Positions 50,008 to 63,945 of a stretch of 64,000 nucleotides of DNA are shown in pieces. The notes beneath the pieces are model-generated. The model made no database searches. It was not told where the DNA came from and was given only the letters and a program-made list of their open reading frames with translations. The first letter of the stretch is position 1. Each line of letters opens with the position of its first letter. The DNA lies in contig HG738139.1 in the NCBI GenBank assembly GCA_000499405.2, positions 3,686,713-3,750,712 of the forward strand. The letters are read 5' to 3'. Made by a program: the position numbers and the translations under genes. This DNA is from Onchocerca volvulus. Lineage: Eukaryota > Nematoda > Chromadorea > Rhabditida > Onchocercidae.

Positions 50008-53000
50008 AAAAAGCAACGAATTAAATTTAAAAAAGTGCAAAAAATTTCATTGCGTTCACAGGGAATGAGATCAGAGAGCTTCTCCAGGAATTATTAAATA
50101 ATTAAGTAAATTTAAATAGTGCGAAAAATTACTTCTTCTTTCCTTAGAATATAAGTAAAATCATAAGCAAACGAAACTTTCTTTTTTTTCTTTTTTTTGA
50201 GGGAAAAAACTTTTAATTATACAGTAAGAAAAGAAAAATGTTATTTTGCAAGTTTTATTTTCAAAAGGAAAAAAAATTACTTTAAATAAAATCAATTTTA
50301 AAACATCACTTTTAAATTCATAAAAATCCATTTTTCTAAAATTTCTTAGAAAAAATATACATAGTATATGAGAAACGAACTTTAAGGATCAAATAATAAT
50401 TTACGTAGTAAATTTCAAAAAAGAAATAGAAATTTGAAAGAAACATGCATTTTTTTGAAATATTCCTATTAAAAAAAAAGAAGGCATAAAAAGAAAAAAT
50501 TTTAATCATTGATATATTAATTTTTTTTTTTACATTAATGATTAACAAATTATTGTAATTTTATTCAAAGAAAAATAAATAAATGAACCTTTCAATCGAT
50601 TGTAATAAATTAGAACAAATCAATTTTTAAATAAAAATCACAAAATCAGCACAGGATTTAAAAAATCGTCTATTCTTTAAATGATTTTGTTGGAGCAAAA
50701 TAAATAAGGACAAGCTAAGCTTTCGGGACAAGTCTTGGCTAATTTAATTTATGAAAGAATATGCAGAAAGTTTTTTTTTTCTTCATACAATAATCAGATG
50801 TGATACATATTTAGATCATTTTAATTGCATCTTAAATTAACAATTTAGTTTGGAAAGGAAAGCCATCGTTCCCTTCCTTATTTATTTATTTATTTTCTAA
50901 GATTCAAGTTTATTAACTTAACTGGAAAATTCAAAAATTTCAAAATAGAACATTTCCAAACGTGATCGTTTATATGATCGTATATAATTTAAATCTGTCA
51001 TTATTTTTGCATTAAAATAATATAAATTATTGTTGTTGAAGGATGAAACATTATAAATTTGATATTAACTTTTTTGGTTTTATACATTTTACCAAAAATT
51101 AATCAGTTATTAAAGATGATAAAAATATCTGTTATCATTATTGACGTTATCGTTATCATTATTATTACGATAAATATAATTATTGTTATCTATTATTATT
51201 ATTACTTTTATCCCCATTATTATTGCTTTTGATGTTACCAAATTATTGCTTTTATTATTTTCATTTTTATACAGAGATATTTGAAATTGAAGTGTTAAAT
51301 AATATTTGTGCTATTCATTTTCATTATGATAAAGATAAAAACTTGATGTCAGCTAAGCTTGTTTTCAAATATTTCTGATTTTCTTTTTCTTTTTCCTGCA
51401 CTGATATTATTAATTAATTTGAAATAAAATTTTGCTAAAACTCTTTAAAATATTTCTCATAAAAATAATTGCTTTTTTCTTTGTCTTATTTATTTAAATA
51501 CATTGAAATATTTATAATATGTACGAAACAAAGTAATCGAAATGAACTTAGTTAAAATGAAAAAACAATGCTATGTGATTTCAATGTAAAATTAAATGAT
51601 AAATTTTGATAATTAAAATGCATTAATTAGTAGGAAAGGACGATGTTAAATAAATGCTAACAATTAAAATTTAATCTAGTAATAATAAAAAAATTTTAAA
51701 TATTTATATAAATTATATATGATGGAATAAGATTTAAATTACATAATTTTAAAGTTGAAAATAAGAATTATGATAAAAGTGAAATAAGGAATAACATAAA
51801 ATAGATTAAGATAAAAGTGGGTAATATGCAAAATTTTTATTACCCTTTTGATAATTATAAATTTGATCAATTTCGAATTGGTTGTTCTATTAAAATATTA
51901 TAAAATTTATTATTGTTTCCGGTAATTAAATAAATATTAAATGGAATCATCGATAAAGTTATGAATTTCCAATTTTTATGAATGACAAGTAAGAACTATT
52001 CAAATATTTCATTTTTCAAATTTCATTTTTTAACATTTCACTTATTCGATATTTTCATTTTTTAAATATTTCATTTTTAATCCAATTTTTATTTTACTAA
52101 TATATGAATTACACTTATCGATCTCTAGCTATTCGAAAATAAATTGTAAGAAATTGCTGATCAAAGAGCGGTTCGATCAAAGAGAAATAAAGGGAAGTGC
52201 CATCCTGGAGAGCAAAGGTTATATTTATTATAGTTTTACTTTAATTAATTAGATGGGAAATTTCATATGAAATTAACTAATTAAGAGATTGGCACTAATT
52301 AGTATCTTTTACAATTTTCTACATTTTTATCTAATCTAATCTGATAAATATATATTTGTGTATAATAAGGAAAAGATTTAATAGACTTTATTATATGTAT
52401 AAGGATAGTGAATGAATGAATCACAATACAATATGAAATAACAAAAAATAACTGATAAGGCTTAATTAAAAGTGACAAAAATTAAATTTTTGTCAAAAAT
52501 TGCAAAAAATGAATGATGAAGAAATGATGATAAACAAAAATTTCGATTTATGATAAAAATGATAAAGATTACTTAAAGCAAAGGAATAAAAAAGAAAAAC
52601 TATATTATTACTATAATTATCATTATCACCATCATTCATCGTTATTATTGTTCTTATTATTATTATGCAAAATGATAAATCGAATTCTATTTGATTAGAA
52701 ATAATAATTTCAAGAAAAAGAAAAAAAAAACAAAGAATTATAAATGATAATCGAAACAATTAGTATCAAAAATGTAAAGCGAAATGAAGAAAAAGAAAAT
52801 GGGATGCATGAAAAGAAAAAGGAAAAATGGGAAAGAAAGAAAAAAAGAGGCAATAAAATAGAAAAAAAAAAAAATTGATAACATCACTTTGTACATATCA
52901 TTAATTAAGAATTAATTCTTAATGAACAATTTATATTTGATTATTGTATAATTTAAAAACTATAACTATTGATCAATAATTAATTCCTTAATTAATTTTT

Positions 53001-53893
53001 TAAATAATTTACAATTTGATAAGTGATAACATTTGCATACATAAATATCGCTTAAAAATTTAAAAAATGCAAATTTTACCACATTTTTAGCATAAAAGAG
53101 GATTAGACAGAAGAGAAATCGAATTTTTTATTTTTAAAAAAAAGTAAATTAATTAATTATAAGGAATACTTTTGTATATTAGTCTATATAAAAAATTGTA
53201 AATCATATTGTTATTAATAAATTACGAAACTCGCAAATTTTTTTTGATCATTTTTAAATTTGGAAAATTAAATTAAAAAAATCCGGATATTTGTAACTAT
53301 TCGATTTCACTTATTCCATCCTACATTATAAAAATTAATATTTCGTAAAATTCAACCAGCTAATTAAATTGAAAAATTAAATTTGATAAAATAATCATTT
53401 CCAATGTAAAACATGCAAATATTTTTCTTACATTAACAATAAAATAATCATATTGTACACATACATATCTTATTCTCCAAAGTAAAGTAAATTTGAAATC
53501 AAATTAAAAATGAAAAAAAAAAGGTAAAGCACAACATTTTATAAATATAATAACAGGTTTATACATATTTATTATACAATGCAATTGCAACATTAATTGG
53601 CTTCCTAACCAATTAAGTATTTTATGATAACATCGAAAATCAATAGTAAGTTCAAAAAAGAAAAGAAAAAAAAATGAAAGCTTAAATTTATAATTAAAAA
53701 AAAAAAAAGTTCTAAACTTGAAATGAAATAAGCAAAATCTGCCTGATTCTTTTCATTCTAAACTGAATTGAGATAGAATATTATGCATTTAAATTTAATA
53801 AATATTTAATGCAATACATAAAATATGCAAATGAAAGAAAATAATTTGGAAAATGAGAAATAAAAAGAAAAAAGAATTATTTTTTCTTTTCTT
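50008..53893. other. Gene-poor region downstream of the receptor kinase
   Basis: AT-rich sequence with no gene supported. TTTATT at 53568-53573 (AATAAA on minus) is a candidate poly(A) signal for the receptor kinase, about 320 bases after its stop. Confidence 0.5.
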
Positions 53894-55059
53894 TCAACTT
53901 TTGCTGCTAATTTCCGTCGTTTCTAAATCGCCAATTGTTGATAAATCGGCATGTGTCATCGGTCTTCCGATTAATTCACAGTAACCATCTGAAATTATTT
54001 GTATTTATGCTGATTAAAGATGATAAGATATGATTACTGTTCTTCTTGTATAAAAACAATACTATTATTTCATATAAGTTTTTCCTTTTTTTTCTTTTCT
54101 TTTCTTTTTTTCTTTTTTTTTTTTTGAAGATAATTTCAATAATTGACAAAATGTAATGAATCATTTCAAATGTTTGATATTATTTGATTTTGGTTTTAAA
54201 AATTTTAATTTGTGGATATTTTTAAGCATTAAACTATATGAAATTATTGAATGTCACAACAAATTGAAGCTAACTCTCCTTTTTTTTTATTTTCTATGTT
54301 GAAATTTAAAAGTGAAAAAAGAATTTTTCTTAGTTTTCAAATTTTAAAAGTAAACAAACCAGGTGGCGGTAAAATTTCACCGGGAACAAATTCAACATAT
54401 GGACATTGCTGATTGTTCAGATCATTGAGATGTTCACAAAGATATGCAAATGATGGCCGATCATTGGCATTATGCGACCAACATTGAATCATCACATCGT
54501 ATCTAAATTTCAAATTTTTATTTTAAAGTAGATTTTGAAAATCTTGGATAATTCTTTTTTCTTCAAACTTTATAATATAAATTAAGCCTAAAATATATAT
54601 ATATACTTAAAAAAATAAGGAAAACTGCAAACTTTTCTTATAAAAATTAAGTCCTAAATTTTGTATTTTAAAAAATTTTTCGCAGTTTTTTAAATTATTC
54701 CATGTTTGAACTATTCCAAGTACAATTATTGTTTCATATATTTGAATAATTTTTTTGCTTTTTTTCTCAAATTTTTTTTTTATTTAAAATAATTTGGAAT
54801 GTTTAAAAAAAGAAAAAAAAAGGTTATGAAAAAGAAAAATATGAAAAAACATACATTTCATTGCTAGACGAGATGGGCTTTTCTAATCGATTACCCTGAA
54901 GAAGATATTTTAGAAGATCTTTATCACTGATAGTTGGATACGGAAAACCACCAAGAGTACAAATCTCCCATAAAACGACACCATATGCCTATAAAAATAT
55001 AAATTAAAATGTATTTGCGAAATGATGAAAACTGATAAAAGAGAAGAAAAAGAATTTTA

Positions 55060-55100
<41 letters not shown>

Positions 55101-58100
55101 GTCAAATACTCATTATACGGTAAATAAAATTGGTTTATCAAATTTTTGGTTTATTTTGTTTTACTTTTCTTTTTTTTATCCAAATTTTCAAAAAGTTTGT
55201 TAAGTTTTGGTCCAAAATATTTTTATTTTTGTTCAAATGTAATTGACCAAAGCAAAAATGTATAATAGTTATTATCCATATATCATTATTTAAACACTTT
55301 TTATTTTTCATCATCACTTGATCTTCTTATTAATTATCATTGATATTTTATCATTTGATCAAAATTTTTTTGTTATTTTTTGGTCACCATTATTTCTTAT
55401 CAGCACTTTTATTATTTGATTATTTCTAATCATTTGATCGAAATTCTTTTCATCTGTCATTAACATTTTATTCTGCAACTTTTTTATCAGTTATCTGTAA
55501 TTTTTTTTTTTTATCAGTTTGATCATGATTCTTTTCTCGTATTATTTGATCACTTATACTTATTAATAGCATTTTATCATTTGATCATTTATCATTCATT
55601 CATCATTGTGATTTTATCAATTAATTCTTTTTTTCCCTTTATTTATTTGAGCTCCCTGAATCGTTGAGACTAAAGAATAATTTCCCTCAATTATAAGCTT
55701 AAAAAACGGACTAAAATACAAAACTTTACTAAACAAACAGACGGATAGACGGGTAGATAGACAGATTGATTGATCGAATGAACAGATCGAGAAAACTACA
55801 ATGGATACGATTCAGCAATTCGGAAATGCTAATATTCTTCGGCAAATGGACGAATAAAATTATCGACTGCTTAAGGTGTAAAGTAATAAATTGATGTTAA
55901 AGTGTTGTAAAAATGAAAGAAATGATGATGGAAGAGAAAGAGAAATAGAAGGAAGAAGATAGTAATTAGCACTATTGGAAGAGGTGAGAATTTAGTAATT
56001 TTTCATTTTAATGAAATGAAATTTATAAAATTTACGATGCTAGCATAAGATTTGCGAAAGGAAGAAAATTTAGAATGTTGCGATCGGCAAATGAAAGAAT
56101 CCAAAATCAAAATGAATGATATCTTTCTTTGGAGCTAATGCTCAAGATCTATACTTTAATCGCTCATTTACTTAAATATGGATATACAAATTGCACGAAA
56201 TATCAAAAAGAAAAGAAATTGAAAGTACTTGATTCCAAAATAAAAACTTTTTGAGTTAACTTTACCTTTGCAGCATCTCTTTCACTCCAATTCATGTATA
56301 TTATTTTATTTTGGAAAAAGGAAGAAAAAAGAGAAAAGGGAAGAGATGGGAAAAGAGAAAAAAATGTATTGGATAGGAATGATTATATTTTAATTATGTA
56401 CAACTAATATATTGTAATTATTGTTTTAATTATTATAACTGTAATTATTAGATTTCAAATATATGTGTATTTTTGTACTATTATGTTTTAATTATTGTCA
56501 GTAATTATTATATTCCACATATTTCAGTATAAAACTTCTTTAAGTTTTCATTAATTATTTAGTAAATTAATTATTTATAAGTTTTAACTTGATAAATTAC
56601 TTGGCATTATTTTAATAATAACAATACATTCTTTAACTATTATTTCATGTATATTATATTATTTTAAAAAGAAAGAAAAGAGAGAAGAGAGGTAAAGAAA
56701 GAAATATATATCATATATTTTAATGATATACACATATAAATTCGAAATTGACAACTTAATAAAGTTGATAATATATAGCTTACAAATTTATTGATTACTA
56801 ATTAATAAGTAATCTTAACTTCTTGATTTGTTAGCTATTTAAGAAAAAATTTTTAGAAAATTTTATTGCATATTTATGATGTATTTAAAAAAAAAAAAAA
56901 AAAAAAAGCAAAAAACAAACCCAAACATCACTTTTCGTTGAATAAATGTTTCGCTGAATAGCTTCAACGGATAACCATCGAAGTGGTATTACACCTTTAC
57001 TTGTTTTAACATAAACACCATGTCGTGATAAGCCAAAATCACTTATTTTCAATTGATTCCCACGACCAACTAAGATATTTCGGGCGGCTAAATCTCGATG
57101 AACAATACCCAATGATTCGATATGTGCCTTTAAAAGAAAAATAAAAGAAAAAGATTTATACTTTAACTCAAAATTTGGTTTATCCTACAACGCGCCAACC
57201 CTGTTTACCAAAAATGGCTCAATCGGAGCACACATTCAATGTCTATGCTTCATTCAAGCAAACGAATCATACTCGATTGAACCCATTTCGTCCCACAATT
57301 TCTCCAGTCATCGCTTTACCGAATATAACAGCTTCATTACATTCAAGCTATCATGAGTGAAATTTCAGGAGGAATCAGTCACAAGATTGTTCGATTAGCC
57401 TTTTATCTACATATCAAAGTGAGACGATCGATTTACACGTCAGAATCGTTTTGGACCAAAGAAAAAAAAAACGAGAAAAAGAAACCCAAAAGTGTATCTT
57501 TGATTTTATTTATATTTATTTGTATTCAAAATATTTTAAATTTATTCATATTTATTTACTTTTTGACTTATCATTGATTTTTCATTCTTAAAATATGAAT
57601 TATTTCACTGGAATTAATTTATTTTAAATAAGAAACAAATTTTCTATTCCTTTTTTTTGCATATAGGCGAAAAAAAAATTGTGGAAAGTATTAAATTCAA
57701 TGTAAAATTTAAAATTTAATAAGTCTGAATGAATTTTTAAATTTAACTGAATCAAGGAAAAAAAAAAAAAAAAAGGAAAATAGATGAGAAATAATACCAT
57801 GCCGTTAGCAACTTGTATAGCAAAACTTTGCAATTCAACGGGATCCATATGGTATGTTTCATTATGTGGTGAATTATCATCCATATTTGAAAGAAATGAT
57901 GAATGCATTGATGGTGGCAATGATGGAGTAATTGGAGCATCACGGCCGTAAAATGATGATTTCATGTTTACCATCGCTCGATCAAACTATAACAAAACAA
58001 ATTCTTTGGCATCATAATTTTGATTGCATATTGTGACTAGCTTAATCTATCCTAATTTAAAATCATAAAGCTATAAATACGATTATATTATGGTAAAAAT

Positions 58101-61100
58101 AATGATCATGGTAATTGAATTTGAACAATAAAAAAAAAAAGATCATTTAGTTTAACTTAGAATCATTTTTATTTTTAAAAATATGAGTATGTTCATGTTA
58201 TTGTCATAAAAATAACGATCATATGTTACAATTAACTAAGTTAATTAGATTTAAATCACAAAAGTTGTAAGTGTATCTATGTTATCACGAATAATAAATA
58301 ATGATGATTATAAATTAATTGAGATTAAATTAGCTCAAATCTACCTGTTTTCTAAGATTTTGCAAATAATGTTTGAGATCTCCGAACGGAACATATTCCA
58401 TAATCATACATTGATGATTTGGTTCTGTGCAGCAACCATACATTGCTACAATATTTGGATGTCTTCCAACCTGAAATAATACTAACAATTTTCATCAAAT
58501 TTTATTTTTCAGATTTCAATCAATAAATAAATAATAATAATTCTTTCGAATAGAAAAAAACTAATTTCTCTAAAAGTGTTTATTTAGTAAATAAACAAAT
58601 GTAAATGACCATAAATTAAAAAGGAATAAGTAAATAAATAGAGAGCTTCAAGTTCTTTATATGCAAATATAAACAAAACTTAATATGTTTATTTCTTCAT
58701 CTTTCATATAATATTATATATTAATTTCAGTGCTATTTAAAAAAATAATAATATATTTCATGTATACATATTCGTGCATCCAAAGATTGCTAATAATAAT
58801 TAGCCAAGTTTAATTAGCAAAAATTAATAACTACTATAAATATTAAAATTTAAACAAATTTTTACTAAATATTTTTTTTAAATTAAATTACTAGTTCAAA
58901 TTTTCTTTTTTTTTTAAGTTTTATTCTTTCTATTTTTAATTTCTTTGATTTTTTTCAATTTTGTTAATTAATATAAAGACCTGTTTCATGATGTCCATTT
59001 CAGCTAAAAATTCACGTCTCTCATTTTCATCAGCATTAGCTTTTAATTGTTTAACGGCAACTGTCGTTGGACCGATATATCCTTCAACACCGTAAGCGGT
59101 ACCCATACATACCGTACCAAATGCACCTAAAAAAGACCAACGATACGGTAAGCAGTATCTATGCATATGATATCGAATGTAATCAATAAATAATATAAAT
59201 CTCTTCCAAGAAATTTAATTAGTTCAATAATTATAAAAATTTAAGTTTTTTTTAGTTGAAAAATTTGATTCATTTAGAAACAATTCTTTCCTTCCTTTTT
59301 CTCTCTCTTTCTCTCTCTTCACCTTTTTTTCATTTTATTGTTCGTTTAAAACTTTTTAAGAACTTTAACTATTTTTTATCCAAATTAATTTTGTAAGTAT
59401 AAAAAAAATAATTGAACCTTGTCCGATAATACCACCAACTTGAATTTGATTAAATGGTATTTCATAGTCAATTTGTGGTGGTAAATTGTTAGCTTGCCGA
59501 TAAAGAATATTTGTTTCAAACACTGAATGGCTGAAAGAATACTTTTTTTTTAATTGTTATTGTTTGTTTGTTATTTCTGTCAATCAAAGAAGTCAAAATA
59601 AAACGGAGTAATTTAAAATTTCAAAAAAAAAAACAAATTTCAAAAATGAACAAATTTTTCTAGTTTTCTTACTTTTTTTTCACTATACATACATATTCAT
59701 TGATAAAAAATTGTATAAGTTAAATATAAAATTAATTAGTATTATTTCGAAAATTTCAAAAAATTGTGAGAAAAAAAAAAGCAATTAATTTTACCTGGAA
59801 TGTGCCATAGCCCAAGGTATAACTGATGGTTTTTCAATTTGTGTTTTACCATTTTTATAAAATTTACACACCAAACAATATGCTAGACAACAAGCCATTG
59901 AAATAGCTGTCACAAGTGCAAATGTTGTCGCCATGATGATTATTGGTGAATAAAGTGATTTGTCAGATATATCATGAATCGGTGGTTTTTTATCGGAATC
60001 ATCCACATTGGTTATATTGTATAATTCCTTTTGATAGAAATCATCGGTATGATTTTCACCACCTAATTTAGTAATATTTCAATTTTTACAATTTCAATTT
60101 AAACAAATTTTTATCACTTTAAAACAAATATTTGAGGATAAAGATAAAGATGTTAGAAATTTTATTTTAACTTTTTTTTTTCTTTTACTCATTATAAAAG
60201 TAATTTAACAGTTGTATCGAAATTAATTTATATGCAAATTTTTCATTAGTTACTAAAATTAATTTATATGGAAAAGAAAAAAAATTGGATATTTTGGATG
60301 GGAAAAGAGGGAAAACTTACCAACTGATACTGTAGTCATATCATCATCGGTCAAGATTAGTCCAGTGAAAAATGAAACGGTGACATCATCGCTATGACAC
60401 AATTGATCATTCATTGCAAAAACTGTCAACCGATATTCCTCATTTGGTGCCAAATCAATGGGTAACACAGTTGATAGTGATGTTACATTCTGAAAATAAA
60501 TCTCAAATCGATTGGATAATGAAGTAAACAAGTAAACAAAAGAAAAAAAAAAGAGAACTAACATAAATTAAATGAGTAATTAAAAAATGTAATTAATTGA
60601 AACCAGTTAATTAATATTGATTAAGTGGAATATGATAATTATCAGTTTAAATTTAATACTTTTAATTATATATTATCAGGGCATTACCTCTTCAGCATAA
60701 ACGACATGTGATGGCATATCAGCGAATCGAAATTTAAATGCATTTGGATTGCCAAAATTGATAGGATTGTGATAAAATCTACAAAATTATTATTAATCTT
60801 CTACGTAATAAAAATTATGAATTATTGATTAATTAGTAAGTGTTATAAAGTATACGAATTATTGATTGATAGGAAAAACATTTATTTTGCAATAAATATA
60901 TATTACCTTTCGCTGAGATCAAATCGAAATTGATGAGTATGACCACTAATCGCGGGATACATCCAACTAACAGCAGCTTTTAGTTTGCCATCTTTTTGAT
61001 AAGTTCTAACTGATATATTTTCAGCTAGTGGTACAGCATTTTGACCTAAATTTGATAATTTTTACAAAAAAAAAAAAATCGATTTATTCAACAGTTTGCT

Positions 61101-63945
61101 AATATCATGAATCAAATTTAAATTGATTGATTGATTGATTGAATGACGTACTAGCACAGTTACAGTATCCTTCGACACATGTTGGTACTGTATACTGTAT
61201 ACCAGTAGCAAAATTTGGATCACCATAAGGATACGGTTTTGAATGCATATGGATAAGATATGTACAATCATGTTGAATTTCTAACGGTTGAGAATCAGTT
61301 GTCATTGCAGGAATAATATGAGATCGTTCCATCTATAATTATTAGATTAGATAATTATTAATTGAAAATTTTAGAATAAAAAAATTTCTTTTTTTTTTAG
61401 AGAAATAAAAAGATCGAATAAATTGAAAACAAAAAAAAAAATTCTCAAAATTGAAGCTAAAAAAACGAAAATTGTTCAATGATCTTTCTTTTTTCTGCAT
61501 AAATTTTTCAATAAAATGTATTAAATTTTAGCAAGTTTATTTTATCACGTTCAATGATCTTTTTTTTTTTTCTGCAAAAATTTTTCAATAAAATGTATAA
61601 AATTTTAGTAAATTTCATCACATATTTCCTTATTTATTGATGAATTTAATAATTGATTTAGACAAAGGTTAAAAAATACATTTGATGTAATTTTTACCAA
61701 AAATTCATGGATTTATTAATCATTATTCTCGAAATATGCGAGAATAAAAAAGTAGAAAATAAGAAAAAAAATTTAGATTTGAATTTTATTTAAATACAAT
61801 TCAAAAGTATAAATATTTATTTGCTAAACAATTTTGGTTTGTTTTTTTAATAGTTTTTCTTTTGCTCTTTTTTCTCTAACTACAGTTTTTAATTTCTTAT
61901 CATCATTACAGTGTAAAATTTCAAAAGTTATGAAATATTCGGTAATTTTACACAAAATTATTAGCATATTTGCAGGAAGCAAAGAAATGTCTGATTAAAT
62001 AATTATTACTTTTTCCGTCTCGAAACTTTTTTTTTCTTAACTTTTTCGGTGTAGAGAGCGAAATATCAAAAATTAAATCAAATCAGTAATAAATTTGTCA
62101 AACTTTTCTTCTTCTCTGTCCCTAACTGTTTTTGAAATTTTGGGATATCATTTGCTTTATTTTCGCAAATCTTTTGAAAAATCTGAAGTTATTTATTTGA
62201 TTTTTTATTCATTCTAATCGTTTAAATGAGAAATCTTATGGAAGTCATTTAAACGGAAAAATTGAAATTAAAAAAAAATTTTTATTATATTTTCATCAAT
62301 TTCTTTACCATTTTAACGATTTTCTGGCTTTCTTTTTTTCTTTTCTTCCATTATTTCTAATTATCCATTCTATTTCATTTTTAATTTAAAAATTTCAGGA
62401 AAATTTTCATCAATTCATCAAACTTACCGGCCCAATATCATAGGTATAATATCCAGGAAAATCGCGCTCACACCATTCTTCCACAGCTGTTACCCGCAAA
62501 TAAAATCCGATGCGTTCAACGTCTAAAAAAATTTAAAAAATTTTTCGAATAAATTTTATAAAATAAAATTTTTTTTTTTAAAAGATGAAGATAATTCTTA
62601 TTTAAAATAAACTAAATTATTTTATATTTGCCTCTTCTTCTTCCTTTTTTTTTTTCTTTTCTTTTTTTGTTGAATTTTTAGATTTTTCACATTTAGCTTT
62701 TTGGTCCGGAAATCTGATTATTGGTTGTATGTTAAATTCGACGGGAAAACATTTTTCCGTAATGTGAAATGTGAATTAAGAAGAGAAATGTATTATTATT
62801 TCTAAGGTTTATAATAGTTTTGTTATTTTCCAGATGTTAGATGTTATTACAAAAATGCACGATTGGTCGTTCAATTAAAAAGAATTGTGTGTGTTATTAT
62901 GATCAATGTGAAGTTCCAGATGTTAACAAAATATGTTAAATTTATCATGTTTGAACATAATGATGATAATTATGATGATAATAATGATAATAATAATAAA
63001 AGAAAAGAATAACTAATAGTAATATTGGTAATAGTAGTAATAATAATAATAATGGCAATAATAATGATAAATATAATAATAAGGAAAAGAATATTGATAA
63101 TGATAGTAGAAATGATGATAATGATATGAATAATTATAATAAAATGTTTCAAAATATAATGATTTTCTTTTTTTTTTTTGCCAGACAATATCTGACCACA
63201 TTTTTTTTCTCTATTGAAATTCAAACTATTTAGATAGAAAAATATCTTTGATTGATTTATGAAAAGAAATGCTAAAAATATAAATGCTAAAGTATATTGA
63301 TGGAATAGTTTCGATTTTCTTAAAAGAAAAGTGAAGGTCGTTAAAAAAAATTTTGTGCATGAAATGAAAGGAGAAAAAAGCGAAGAAGAAGAATTTACTA
63401 ATGATTAGTTTCAAAAATTTTAATTAGAATCTATAACTAACCAGGTTCAAAATCCCAGCTAACAGTTGATTCTAAAAATTTGACATCACCGATAATTGCT
63501 ATCGTATCAACACTGATATTAAATGGTGGCGATGGATATTCTAAAATTAAATGAAAATTATCACAAAAAATTAGTTATTTTTTTTTTTTAAATAAAAGTT
63601 ATTAATTAACAAAATTATGGATTATGCATAATTTTAAAAAATAATTTTTAATTAATATTCATAATTCAATTATTTTTACAGCTGAAATAAATAAATTCGG
63701 AATATATATATTTTTTAATTAAAAAATTAATTAAATAATAAATTAATTTAAACTAATATACGTCTGGTAACAAAAGTATTGGTTGTAAATCGTTCAGATG
63801 AACATTTCTTTATACAATTTTCATAAGCAATATTATCAGCATAATGATCACATCGATCATTACATCCATTGTCATTTCGATTACTTATACCACCATCACA
63901 AATCAAGAATAGTAGCAAATTTATTGCTAATAACAGTAATAGCAT
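53894..63945 (-). CDS. Receptor tyrosine kinase, 16 exons, about 792 residues
   Basis: Single-pass cell-surface receptor with a cytoplasmic tyrosine kinase. Exons: 63762..63945, 63442..63540, 62428..62522, 61152..61332, 60907..61045, 60688..60778, 60321..60489, 59795..60062, 59418..59530, 58981..59126, 58345..58470, 57798..57986, 56921..57127, 54855..54988, 54360..54502, 53894..53988. Signal peptide (residues 1-18), Cys pairs C28/C32 and C44/C48, then an ectodomain that looks like two or three fibronectin-III-type modules, sequons at N323 and N335, and a transmembrane span about 360-385. Kinase: GQGAFGTV (445-452), K472, E489, HRDLAARN (610-617), DFG (630-632), activation-loop Y639, and LRWLSVEAI. 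A split-kinase insert of about 50 residues lies after DLKHYLQNLRK. All phases close. It is closest in style to the FGFR/VEGFR/PDGFR group; the exact orthologue is unknown. The start ATG lacks a nearby acceptor, so an upstream exon beyond the window is possible. Confidence 0.88.
54989..56920 (-). other. Largest visible intron of the receptor kinase
   Basis: Intron 13 (about 1.9 kb) splits the kinase domain after ...KSDVW and before AYGVVLWE. It contains a poly(T) run of about 38 bases at 55062-55099 and AT-rich filler. No nested gene was seen. Confidence 0.8.
57165..57470. other. Less AT-rich island in receptor kinase intron 12
   Basis: About 300 bp of clearly higher GC than the rest of the intron, open on the plus strand for two overlapping frames (57175-57360 and 57353-57577). 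The first reads MVYPTTRQPCLPKMAQSEHT and the second MSEISGGISHKIVRLAFYLH; neither is a family I know. It may be a transposon scrap. Confidence 0.4.
62940..63160. repeat. AAT/GAT-type microsatellite in receptor kinase intron 2
   Basis: Imperfect AATGATAATAATAATAA-type trinucleotide runs over about 200 bp. Open frames here are low-complexity artefacts. Confidence 0.9.

Noticed and set aside
49826..50068. 80-codon plus-strand open frame
   Set aside because: It overlaps the non-autonomous Helitron in antisense; the repeat explains it.
52493..52759. 88-codon minus-strand frame
   Set aside because: Hydrophobic low-complexity translation of AT-rich DNA without splice or start context.
62970..63224. 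Open frames of Ile/Tyr repeats
   Set aside because: Produced by AAT/GAT microsatellite inside a receptor kinase intron.
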